A DNA stretch of 64,000 bases from JAFGPF01 sp964500415 (GTDB taxonomy: Bacteria > Chloroflexota > Dehalococcoidia > Dehalococcoidales > RBG-16-60-22), in NCBI GenBank assembly GCA_964500415.1, contig CAZCOB010000001.1, positions 124,001 through 188,000 on the forward strand, in the 5' to 3' direction. Below are positions 52,599 to 59,600 of the stretch, piece by piece; positions within the stretch are counted from its first letter, which is position 1, and each line of letters opens with the position of its first letter. The notes below the pieces were generated by a model. The model ran no database searches, was not told the DNA's origin, and was given only the letters and a program-made list of their open reading frames with translations. Both the position numbers and the translations under genes were made by a program.

Positions 52599-52928
52599 AT
52601 GCCCCGAAACGGCTTACTTATCGAATACGAATACTGCACCGGATGCCACGCCTGTGAGGTCGCCTGCAAGCAGGAGCATAACTTCTCCGACGGTATGTGC
52701 GGCATCAGGGTGGACGAACTGGTCACGGTGGGACCGGATAAGGTTCACGTGGATTTCATTCCCGTCACTACCCGGTTCTGCGACCTCTGTGCGGAGAGGG
52801 TAAAAGGCGGACAATCGCCCGCCTGCGTCAAGCACTGCCAGGCCATCTGTATGATGTACGGCCCGGTGACCGAGCTGGCTAAAGAAATGGAGAAAAAACC
52901 GAGGTCGCTTATCTTCGCCCCGAAATAG
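52599..52928 (+). CDS. Two-cluster [4Fe-4S] ferredoxin-like subunit
   Basis: A 109-residue electron-transfer subunit. Cluster 1 ligands are C13, C16, C19, C23 (CTGCHACEVACK) and cluster 2 ligands C61, C64, C76, C80 (CDLCAERVKGGQSPACVKHC). These resemble a shortened DmsB/HybA-type subunit with two in place of four clusters. The ATG at 52599 is preceded by AAAGGAG; an in-frame TTG at 52584 would overlap the previous gene and has no ribosome-binding site. It presumably carries electrons to or from the molybdenum enzyme. No membrane anchor subunit follows, so the complex is probably soluble. Confidence 0.92.
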   Translation: MPRNGLLIEYEYCTGCHACEVACKQEHNFSDGMCGIRVDELVTVGPDKVHVDFIPVTTRFCDLCAERVKGGQSPACVKHCQAICMMYGPVTELAKEMEKKPRSLIFAPK

Positions 52929-52937
52929 CTTGATGTC

Positions 52938-52980
52938 ATTCCAGCGAAACTTGTCCCGTACTTGATACGGGAGCTGGAAT
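52938..52980. repeat. Nested palindrome (ATTCCAGC / CCCGTA type)
   Basis: ATTCCAGC (52938-52945) pairs with GCTGGAAT (52973-52980), and inside it CCCGTA pairs with TACGGG. It starts 10 bp after the ferredoxin stop codon, so it may also act as a transcript end or stabiliser. It resembles the widespread 'GTCATTCC...GGAATCCAG' repeat family seen again at 59.5 kb. Confidence 0.7.
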
Positions 52981-52987
52981 CCAGCAG

Positions 52988-53072
52988 CCCCAACCTGTCA
53001 TTCTGAGCCGAAGCCCTGAGCGGAGTGAAGGAGCGGTGAAGAATCCAGTATCCCCAACCTGTCATTCTGAGC
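52988..53072. repeat. Direct repeats of the 'CATTCTGAGC...AAGAATC' family
   Basis: CCCCAACCTGTCATTCTGAGC occurs exactly at 52988-53008 and 53052-53072, each followed by a GAAGAATC block (53038-53045 and 53078-53085). A third, inverted relative (TGGATTCTCGGG...GGGAATGACA) lies at 53105-53135. Nothing in the stretch looks coding. Confidence 0.75.
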
Positions 53073-53151
53073 AAAGCGAAGAATCTCGGGGTGGGGCAGG
53101 TACTCTGGATTCTCGGGTCAAGAACGGGAATGACATTTTTCTAATGTTACA

Positions 53152-54156
53152 CTACATCGGATTTGCGGCGGGACTCTGGTATCCCGCCAGCAAGCCTCTG
53201 GGCACCTGCTGCATCAACTCGTCTATCGTCCAGGGGCCTTCTCCGAATTTCGTCAAGTTCCTGGTTATTTCCGGCTCCGAGTAAAGTCCGATGCCGTTTC
53301 CTCCCAGGCTGAAAACCGAGCCGCTGATACCCGCGGCGGCATCGGAAGCCAGGTAGCAGATAAAGGGCGTTATGTAGTCGGGAGTGGGAGTCATTTCCAC
53401 CAGCATGCCGGGCCCTTCCATTTTAAATATGAAGGGGCGGTCTTCCTCAGTCACGGTCAGGGGGTAGGTGTCCAGTTCGTATGAAGCCCTCGTCTTCGCC
53501 CTGGGCGAAAAAGCGTTGCAGGTTATCCCGTAATCGTGCATTTCTATGGCTACCGCCTTGGTCAATCCTACTACCCCGGCATTGGCCACGCAATATTCGG
53601 CATGCCTGATAACGTCTCCGTTAAAAGCCCTAGACGTGCAGTTGATGATACGCCCCCACCTCTGCTTTATCATGTGCGGCAGGGCGTGGCGCATCGTGTT
53701 GAAGTAGCCTTTAGGCTTGGTGCGGGTAACGTGCTCCCAGAGCTCTTCCGTTAGCTTCTCAGCCCGGCTGAAGCCGAAGGTCCCGGCCACGTTCACCAGG
53801 ATATCTATCTTCCCGAAGTTATCAATAGCGCTTTGTATCAGTTTTTCCGCAACATCAAATTTTGAAATATCGCCGAAGCAGGGCACGGCCTTACCGCCCG
53901 TTTCCCTGATTGTCTGTGCGGTGGTCTCCGCATCGCCGCTGATGGCGGCGGTCTCCCTCTCGAACCACTCCCTTTTTTCTCTATCGAGCGATTTTACCTG
54001 CTCATCCGTTAAAATGGCATGGCCGGTAGAGCCGGGCTGGCGGTTATTGGTGACTATACTGGCGCCTTCCTGAGCCAGCCCGATGGCGATAGCCCTGCCG
54101 ATTCCCTGTCCCGAGCCGGTCACCACGGCGACTCTGTCCTTTAAAATGTCTCCCAT
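53152..54156 (-). CDS. Short-chain dehydrogenase/reductase with YxxxN active site
   Basis: A 334-residue SDR. The NAD(P) motif is TGSGQGIG (13-20), the structural NVAG is at 122-125, and the catalytic Ser is S175 (INCTSR). The Tyr-x3-Lys pair reads Y188-C-V-A-N192, so Lys is replaced by Asn; I checked the codon (AAT). An insertion of about 35 residues (40-75) lies between the second strand and helix, and a C-terminal extension of about 35 residues exceeds classical SDRs (about 250). The rest, including 'GVVGLTKAVAIEM' and 'GISGSVFSLGGNGI', is regular. It may be a modified or non-catalytic oxidoreductase in the acyl-CoA island. A ribosome-binding site (GAGGTAAG) precedes the ATG. Confidence 0.88.
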   Translation of the reverse strand: MGDILKDRVAVVTGSGQGIGRAIAIGLAQEGASIVTNNRQPGSTGHAILTDEQVKSLDREKREWFERETAAISGDAETTAQTIRETGGKAVPCFGDISKFDVAEKLIQSAIDNFGKIDILVNVAGTFGFSRAEKLTEELWEHVTRTKPKGYFNTMRHALPHMIKQRWGRIINCTSRAFNGDVIRHAEYCVANAGVVGLTKAVAIEMHDYGITCNAFSPRAKTRASYELDTYPLTVTEEDRPFIFKMEGPGMLVEMTPTPDYITPFICYLASDAAAGISGSVFSLGGNGIGLYSEPEITRNLTKFGEGPWTIDELMQQVPRGLLAGYQSPAANPM

Positions 54157-54202
54157 GTTCTTACCTCGCTTTTCATTTTATATCTGGCCGAAATCGTTAA
54201 AG

Positions 54203-54248
54203 AGAAGCAGCCCTCCGGGGTGCGATACTCTCCGATAAGGCTGCTTCT
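54203..54248 (-). terminator. Probable terminator after the second pyrophosphatase gene
   Basis: A perfect 10-bp stem (54203-54212 with 54239-54248) with a 26-base, partly self-pairing loop. Read on the minus strand it ends in CTCTTTAACGATTT, a modest T-tract. It lies 23 bp after the hppA stop codon. Confidence 0.6.
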
Positions 54249-54270
54249 ATAATACGACGATTTATATTAA

Positions 54271-56298
54271 TTAGAAAGTAATCAGCGTGATAAAGACAGG
54301 ACCGAAAATCACGGCCACCTTGCCCACCAGCTTGATAAGGATGTTCAGGGAAGGCCCGGCCGTGTCTTTGAAGGGGTCGCCGACCGTATCGCCGACGACC
54401 GCCGCCTTGTGGGCATCGCTGCCTTTTCCTCCCAAGGCGCCCGCCTCGATGTATTTCTTGGCATTGTCCCAGGCGCCGCCCGCATTGGCCATCATCACCG
54501 CCATCAGGAATCCCGTCACTAATGCGCCGATGAGCAGGCCTGCCACGGCTTTCGGACCCAGGGTGAAGCCGAGTATAAGCGGTACGGCAATTACCAGGAT
54601 GCCCGGGATTATCATGGATTTGAGGGCAACCTTGGTGGCAATGTCGACGCAGCTTACATAGTCCGGCTTAACGCCTTCCTTGCCTTCCAGGAGTCCCTTG
54701 ATTTCACGGAACTGCCGTCTTACCTCGTTGACGATGGCGAAGCCGCCGGTGCTGACGCCCCTCATGGCCAGCGCGCTGAAGATAAAAGTGAGCATACCTC
54801 CTATCATAATACCGGATATCACGCCGACGTTGGTCAGGCTGGCGATACCACCCTCCAGGTGGACGACCTGGAAATATGTAGCCAGCCAGGCCAGCGACGC
54901 CAGCGCCGCCGAGGCGATGGCGAAACCCTTGCCGAGGGCCGCCGTGGTGTTGCCGACGGCGTCCAGGGCTTCGCAGCGTTCCCTGACATCTTTGCCCAGT
55001 CCGGCCATCTCGGCAATGCCCGCCGAGTTGTCGGCAATGGGCCCGTAGCAGTCCATGGCCAGCAGCATGCCCAGGTTAATCAGCATGCCCATGGCGGCGA
55101 TAGCGATGCCCAGCAACCCGCCGAAGAGGTAGGCGAGGACGGTAGCTATCACCACCAGGATAACGGGCAGCACTGTGCTCAGCATTCCCGTAGCCAGGCC
55201 GTCGATGATGGTAACGGCGGCCCCGCTCTCCGCCGACTTGGCAATCCTCTTTGCCGGAGGACGCTCGGCGGAGGTAAAGTACTCCGTCGCCAGTGATATC
55301 AGGAAACCGGCCACCAGACCCGATATCAATGCCCAGAAAAGGTCGAGTTTATCTGTAAATCCCCTGATGATAAAGAAGCTGGCCACTATCATGAGGATAT
55401 TACTGACATAGACACCGGTATTCATCGTGGCGTGTGCCCTGGCCACCTGCTTCTCGAAATCGGCGTCTTTTATATCCTTCGGCCTGACCGATAGTGCCCC
55501 GATAATCGATACTACAATGCCCGCCGCCGCCAGCATTAAAGGCAGGAACATGCCGTCGGACGTCCCCAGGGCGAGAACCCCGAGCACCATCGAAGCGGCT
55601 ATCGCGGAAACGTATGACTCGTAAAGGTCGGAGCCCATGCCGGCCACGTCGCCGACATTATCGCCGACATTATCTGCAATCACCGCCGGATTACGCGGGT
55701 CGTCTTCGGGGATGCCGGCTTCCACTTTACCTACGAGGTCGGCGCCTACATCGGCGCTCTTGGTGAAAATACCGCCTCCGGCCCTTAAAAACAGTGCTAC
55801 CGACGACGCTCCAAAGGCGAAACCGAGCCATACGTGGCTATCTTCCCAGATAAAGGAGATAATAGCCAGACCCAGCAGCCCCAGCCCGACCACGCAGAAG
55901 CCCATTACAGCCCCGCTGGAGAAGGCGATTTTAAGTCCTTTCGCCCAGCTGTTGATGGCCGCGTGGGCCGTCCTGACATTCGCCTTGGTCGCGATATTCA
56001 TGCCCAGCCAGCCGGACAGCGCCGAGGTGACGGTACCGGCCAGGTAGGCTACGGCAACATAAGGTTTGGGGTCGATGAAAACAGCCAGTACGATGAAAAC
56101 AACCACCGTGAATACCGTCAGCGTCAGGAACTCGCGACGTAAAAAGGCCATGGCTCCCTGCCGTATGGCATAAGATATAGATTTCATCCTCTGGTTGCCT
56201 TCGCTCTCACGTAATATCGTGAATGCCAGATAGACGACGAAGGCCAGCCCCAGAACAGCCCCCACTATGACGAGCAGTTTCATGACCCATTCTTCCAT
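54271..56298 (-). CDS. hppA: Membrane pyrophosphatase, K+-dependent type (H+ or Na+ pump)
   Basis: A 675-residue paralogue of the 18.3-kb pump. It has the substrate site DVGADLVGKVEAGIPEDDPR and DNVGDVAGMGSDLYES. At the deciding position it has Ala (GNTTAALGKG), with Gly three residues later, the pair found in potassium-dependent enzymes. Whether it moves H+ or Na+ depends on a membrane glutamate position I could not place by eye. The C-terminal DTVGDPFKDTAGPSLNI is intact. GGGAGG precedes the ATG. The leader of about 120 bases contains a terminator-like hairpin. Having both types in one chromosome allows pyrophosphate energy to be used under different ion conditions. Confidence 0.95.
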   Translation of the reverse strand: MEEWVMKLLVIVGAVLGLAFVVYLAFTILRESEGNQRMKSISYAIRQGAMAFLRREFLTLTVFTVVVFIVLAVFIDPKPYVAVAYLAGTVTSALSGWLGMNIATKANVRTAHAAINSWAKGLKIAFSSGAVMGFCVVGLGLLGLAIISFIWEDSHVWLGFAFGASSVALFLRAGGGIFTKSADVGADLVGKVEAGIPEDDPRNPAVIADNVGDNVGDVAGMGSDLYESYVSAIAASMVLGVLALGTSDGMFLPLMLAAAGIVVSIIGALSVRPKDIKDADFEKQVARAHATMNTGVYVSNILMIVASFFIIRGFTDKLDLFWALISGLVAGFLISLATEYFTSAERPPAKRIAKSAESGAAVTIIDGLATGMLSTVLPVILVVIATVLAYLFGGLLGIAIAAMGMLINLGMLLAMDCYGPIADNSAGIAEMAGLGKDVRERCEALDAVGNTTAALGKGFAIASAALASLAWLATYFQVVHLEGGIASLTNVGVISGIMIGGMLTFIFSALAMRGVSTGGFAIVNEVRRQFREIKGLLEGKEGVKPDYVSCVDIATKVALKSMIIPGILVIAVPLILGFTLGPKAVAGLLIGALVTGFLMAVMMANAGGAWDNAKKYIEAGALGGKGSDAHKAAVVGDTVGDPFKDTAGPSLNILIKLVGKVAVIFGPVFITLITF

Positions 56299-56332
56299 GA
56301 GCGTACCTCCCGTAGAATATTTCCAGTTTCAG

Positions 56333-56374
56333 GATAAATATAAAAATAAAAGGAGGTTATACCAACCCCCCTTT
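56333..56374 (-). terminator. Terminator-like hairpin in the leader of the second hppA
   Basis: On the minus strand, AAAGGGGGGTT (56374-56364) pairs with AACCTCCTTTT (56358-56348) with a small mismatch, and the tail reads ATTTTTATATTTA. It lies about 45 bases after the predicted transcription start and 50 bases before the start codon, so it can only influence this gene or end a read-through transcript from the translin gene. Confidence 0.6.
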
Positions 56375-56424
56375 ATTCTCGATAGCCTTATGTCGGACGA
56401 TATTCTATCCATCAGGTTCAAGGC

Positions 56425-56454
56425 AGTTTATCATAATTTTCTTTTTCAGGTCAA
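56425..56454 (-). promoter_or_regulatory. Promoter for the second hppA
   Basis: Minus strand: TTGACC (56454-56449), 18 bp, TAAACT (56430-56425). The start is expected near 56418. It lies 25 bp after the stop codon of the upstream translin-HRDC gene. Confidence 0.55.
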
Positions 56455-56478
56455 TTTGTGATGAATATCAAGAGTAAA

Positions 56479-57408
56479 TTACCTGCCCTTGTTGATAATA
56501 GCGATTATCTCCTTGCCGTATTTATTGACCCTTCTCTCCCCGAATCCTTTGACATCGTTTAGTTCTTTATACGTGGACGGGCGTAGCTTTACAACCTCTT
56601 TCAGCCACGAATTACGGGCGATAATGAATGGCGCCAGGTTCTCCTCGTGGGCTTTATGGTCTCTCCACTTGGAAAGAGCATCGTAAATTTCCATCTCGAT
56701 ACTATCGAGCTCGGGTTCATCAAGCTGAGCGGCCTCTATATTTTCAGGCTGTAAATCGTCTTGCGCCGGCTTTGCCTTCTCACCGCTTTTTTTTTGTAGC
56801 TTCGCCAGTCTTGTCTCCAGCGCTTCCTGTCTCACCGCCAGAGTGAGGTCGCTGCGTGTTCTTTCCAGCACGCCGCGCACCATGTCGGTAGTCCTCCGCA
56901 GGCCTCCGGTGATAGCATCGGGAAAATCAATGGTAACCAGGACGCTGTAGATATCATCCATGACCGTCAGAAACTCCTCGCCTCGTGACAGGTCTCCCTT
57001 CCGCATGGCATCGAGCAGGTAGCGCCGTACTTCGCCTACCGCCTCCCCGAGTCCGTTAAGATAAGCGGCGGTATCGACCCCCAGCCCCTCGGGTCTTGGA
57101 AACGACTTACCGGTAACCAGAGCCAGCGTAATATTCGCCTCGGCGAACTCTTTCCGTGCGTCTCTGACTACGCCGGTACTGCTGAGTTCGCTATAACTCT
57201 TGACCGCTTCTTCGGCGTCGGTCAGCATGCTGCGGGCCGTTTTAATCAATTCTTCAGCCTTGTCGAATTCTTGCCGGTGTATGGCGCGGATAGCGTTACT
57301 GCAGTAACGTATAGCATCACGACAGAGCGGGAGCATTTGTTCCCTGGCTTCGTCCCTGGCCGACAGGTCTTTTCGCGCCTGCTCCGATATCGAATCCAGA
57401 TTATTCAC
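56479..57408 (-). CDS. Translin-family protein fused to an HRDC domain
   Basis: A 309-residue two-domain protein. Residues about 15-215 are a translin domain: 'LCRDAIRYCSNAIRAIHRQE' near the start, and 'YLNGLGEAVGEVRRYLLDAM', 'MDDIYSVLVTIDFPDAITGG' and 'LRRTTDMVRGVLERTRSDLT' toward its end, matching archaeal translins closely. A charged linker (about 205-228) follows. Residues about 230-309 are an HRDC domain ('ARNSWLKEVVKLRPSTYKEL' and 'VKGFGERRVNKYGKEIIAII'), a nucleic-acid-binding module of RecQ and RNase D. Translins bind single-stranded DNA/RNA, and with TRAX form C3PO nuclease. It overlaps the ThiD2-ThiE gene by 8 bases and ends an operon with rnhB, tmk and an R3H ATPase. Confidence 0.88.
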   Translation of the reverse strand: MNNLDSISEQARKDLSARDEAREQMLPLCRDAIRYCSNAIRAIHRQEFDKAEELIKTARSMLTDAEEAVKSYSELSSTGVVRDARKEFAEANITLALVTGKSFPRPEGLGVDTAAYLNGLGEAVGEVRRYLLDAMRKGDLSRGEEFLTVMDDIYSVLVTIDFPDAITGGLRRTTDMVRGVLERTRSDLTLAVRQEALETRLAKLQKKSGEKAKPAQDDLQPENIEAAQLDEPELDSIEMEIYDALSKWRDHKAHEENLAPFIIARNSWLKEVVKLRPSTYKELNDVKGFGERRVNKYGKEIIAIINKGR

Positions 57409-58462
57409 TTTGTTCCTCTCCGATTATTTTTACCAGTTGTCCGGTAGCTGCTTCGATGTCTTCGGCTCCCATTACGGCGCTGATTACGGCGGTGGCATCA
57501 GCCCCGGCCTTTAATACCTCGCGCAGGTTACTTTCATTAATACCACCAATCGCCACGATTGGCAAATCCACCGCCTGCCGTATCTCTTTCAATCTCTCCG
57601 GCCCGACCACCTCGGCGGATTCCTTGGTGGCGGTGGCGTACATCGAGCCGACCCCTAGGTAGTCGGCGCCTTCGGTCCCGGCATTCCTGGCATCTTCCAC
57701 GGTGCACGCCGAGCCGCCGAGTATTTTACCAATGGGCAACAAACGCCGCGCCGTGGCTAACGGCATATCATGTCGTCCCAGGTGCAGTCCGTCCGCATCG
57801 ACTGCCAGTGCTACTTCGAAGCTGTCATTGACGATAAAAAGCACGTCGTGCTCCGCGCATATCTTTTTTAACGCTTCCGCGATGGCAATAAATTCCCCGG
57901 TGTCGTGCTCCTTATCCCTCAGCTGTATTACCCTCGCCCCTCCCCGGACTGCCTGAGCAGCTATTTCAGCGGGTCTTCTTCCTTTTAAAAATGCCGTATC
58001 TATGATTACATAGAGTCCGGTCAGTCGTTTTATTTTATCCTGCCGCAGCATCCCGGAAAGCAGTTCTTTTTCGATGGTATATATGGCGAACCGCGCCCGT
58101 TTGCATTTATCCGTGTCCAGCGTGACGCCCGGGGCTTTAGTCGTTTCTTCCATGACTCTCAGCGATTCCTGCACCCGCCGGGCATTGGCGATGATAGCCT
58201 CCCGGACGTCGCGCTGCTTTTCCTGTCCCGCCGCTTCCATGTCGGCGCCGACGTCTCCCTCCGAATCCCTGGCATCGACGAGTCTTTCCTGAAATTCCGA
58301 ACCGACATTCAGGACATCGTGCCTCAGGTTTTTTAGCTGCTGCGTCAGGGGCGTGTCGTTCAGCGAGAAGCGCGCGTACTCTTCAAGAACACGCAGCCCT
58401 TCGCCGATGCGGTTCAAATTGGCATCGATAATGCGCAGGGTGTCTCTGTATACAGCTTTCAT
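57401..58462 (-). CDS. thiE: ThiD2-ThiE fusion: thiamine-phosphate synthase with N-terminal ThiD2 domain
   Basis: A 353-residue enzyme. Residues about 1-135 form a helical ThiD2-type domain ('RIIDANLNRIGEGLRVLEEY', 'IANARRVQESLRVMEETTKA'), and residues about 145-350 the ThiE TIM barrel ('GLYVIIDTAFLKGR', 'VIQLRDKEHDTGEFI', 'IVNDSFEVALAVDADGLHLG', 'GADYLGVGSMYATATKESAE', 'PIVAIGGINESNL'). ThiE joins HMP-pyrophosphate and thiazole phosphate into thiamine phosphate. ThiD2 is considered an alternative HMP-phosphate kinase, so the fusion may perform two consecutive steps. No TPP riboswitch is visible; the gene depends on the operon. The same fusion exists in cyanobacteria and Chloroflexota. Confidence 0.92.
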   Translation of the reverse strand: MKAVYRDTLRIIDANLNRIGEGLRVLEEYARFSLNDTPLTQQLKNLRHDVLNVGSEFQERLVDARDSEGDVGADMEAAGQEKQRDVREAIIANARRVQESLRVMEETTKAPGVTLDTDKCKRARFAIYTIEKELLSGMLRQDKIKRLTGLYVIIDTAFLKGRRPAEIAAQAVRGGARVIQLRDKEHDTGEFIAIAEALKKICAEHDVLFIVNDSFEVALAVDADGLHLGRHDMPLATARRLLPIGKILGGSACTVEDARNAGTEGADYLGVGSMYATATKESAEVVGPERLKEIRQAVDLPIVAIGGINESNLREVLKAGADATAVISAVMGAEDIEAATGQLVKIIGEEQSE

Positions 58463-58520
58463 GGTTATGTTACCCCGGTGGTTAATTCTAGCACAGCCTT
58501 GTCGGCGGGTAAAGAATACC

Positions 58521-58889
58521 TTAGCGCGTTTCTTCTACGGCGTTTTCGATGAGCTCGATGCGGGATATCCTGCCCCGGCTGTCCATCTCTATGGCGACAA
58601 CATCGATACGCCAGATAGCGGGAAGGTTGCTGTGGTTCTGGCCGTAATGAGCGGCGACCGTTCTCAGTCTTTCCATTTTACCGGAGGTTATGGACTCTTC
58701 CGGAGTGCCGAACCGCCGGCTTTTCTTCGTCCGTACTTCGACAAAAACAAGCGTATCCTGCTGCTGTGCGATTATGTCAATTTCACCTCCAGGACAGCGA
58801 TAGTTCGTCTCTATAATCCGGTAGCCGTTCTTGCCGAGGAAATCGCAGGCCAGCTTTTCACCGAGTATGCCGGTCTCGCGTCGTTTCAT
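58521..58889 (-). CDS. YraN family (UPF0102) endonuclease-like protein
   Basis: A 122-residue protein with the restriction-endonuclease-like fold. The motif GGEIDIIAQQQDTLVFVEVR (G-G-E-I-D ... V-E-V-[RK]) carries the expected acidic residues, and 'GTPEESITSGKMERLRTVAA' follows. The function in vivo is not settled; it is often next to rnhB, as here. The ATG at 58889 overlaps the rnhB stop (ATGA), and a GGGAG lies just before it. A longer frame from 58946 would lie wholly inside rnhB and is rejected. Confidence 0.9.
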   Translation of the reverse strand: MKRRETGILGEKLACDFLGKNGYRIIETNYRCPGGEIDIIAQQQDTLVFVEVRTKKSRRFGTPEESITSGKMERLRTVAAHYGQNHSNLPAIWRIDVVAIEMDSRGRISRIELIENAVEETR

Positions 58890-59533
58890 ACTCCCTGTCC
58901 CACTAACACGCTTACCGGGCGGAAGGACCGGCGGTGCAGCCGGCACGGCCCTATTTTCCGCAGGCAGTCGAGGTGTTCCCTGGTGCCGTAGCCCTTGTGC
59001 CCGGCGAAACCGTAGCCCGGGTATTCGCCGTCCATCTCCACCACCATGCGGTCGCGGGTAACCTTGGCGATAATCGAGGCGCAGGCAATCGAGAAACAGA
59101 TGCCGTCGCCGTTGACGATTCCTTTTTGAGGCATCGATATCTCCGGAATTCGGAAGTAATCGATTAGGAGGTATTGCGGCTCCGGCGTCAATTTTTGGAT
59201 TGCAGATATCATAGCGAGTCGTGTGGCCCGCGCTATCCCTATCGAATCGATTATTTCGTTCGATTGAACGCCTACTCCTACTGAAATAGCTGCTTCGCGG
59301 ATATTATCGTGGAGGTTTTCTCGGTCGGACGGTTTTAGCTGCTTGCTGTCTCTGACTTTAGAGCGCCAGTGCGCCTTGAAATTGGATGGTAAAATAACGG
59401 CCGCGGCCACTACCGGCCCCATCAAAGCCCCCCGCCCCACCTCATCCACCCCGGCGATGAAGAGGTAGCCCTGGGACCTGAGTAACTTCTCCTCGGCGAA
59501 CGACGGCTTCCGGCGGGTATTTATCAAATTCAC
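58886..59533 (-). CDS. rnhB: Ribonuclease HII
   Basis: A 215-residue enzyme that cleaves RNA of RNA/DNA hybrids and single ribonucleotides in DNA. The first catalytic block is 'IAGVDEVGRGALMGPVVAAA' (Asp, Glu), the second 'LLIDYFRIPE', and a later Asp lies in 'IIAKVTRDRMVVEMD'. 'YPGYGFAGHKGYGTREHLDC' is the usual C-terminal block. The start is chosen as GTG 59533 with GAGG 5 bases upstream. An upstream ATG (59599) would translate a dispersed palindromic repeat (LDSRLRGND), a common annotation error. It ends overlapping yraN and belongs to the tmk-rnhB-yraN-thiE transcript. Confidence 0.92.
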   Translation of the reverse strand: MNLINTRRKPSFAEEKLLRSQGYLFIAGVDEVGRGALMGPVVAAAVILPSNFKAHWRSKVRDSKQLKPSDRENLHDNIREAAISVGVGVQSNEIIDSIGIARATRLAMISAIQKLTPEPQYLLIDYFRIPEISMPQKGIVNGDGICFSIACASIIAKVTRDRMVVEMDGEYPGYGFAGHKGYGTREHLDCLRKIGPCRLHRRSFRPVSVLVGQGV

Positions 59534-59544
59534 TCTCCCTCGCC

Positions 59545-59573
59545 TGTCATTCCCGCGCAAGCGGGAATCCAGA
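59545..59573. repeat. Dispersed palindrome ATTCCCGC-GCAA-GCGGGAAT
   Basis: A perfect 8-bp stem (59549-59556 with 59561-59568) and a GCAA tetraloop, flanked by TGTC and CCAGAC, in the gap between tmk and rnhB. The core is the widespread 'GTCATTCCCGC...GCGGGAATCCAG' element found in many bacterial genomes. Confidence 0.8.
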
Positions 59574-59600
59574 CAAGACCGCCCCACTCCTGAACTCACC

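Noticed and set aside
39422..54156. Assigning the catabolic island to sterol degradation
   Set aside because: The ACAD pair and SCP2 thiolase/DUF35 recall that pathway, but no ring-cleaving, ketosteroid or hydratase-DUF35 fusion gene is present; substrate left open.
41777..54156. A reductive dehalogenase or methyltransferase operon, expected from the corrinoid activator and likely lineage
   Set aside because: No RdhA-like twin-arginine/ferredoxin protein, RdhB anchor, corrinoid protein or methyltransferase frame was found.
58463..58520. A TPP riboswitch before the thiamine gene, or an FMN riboswitch before ribF
   Set aside because: The gaps are too short or lack the conserved cores; both genes appear to depend on their operon or a plain promoter.
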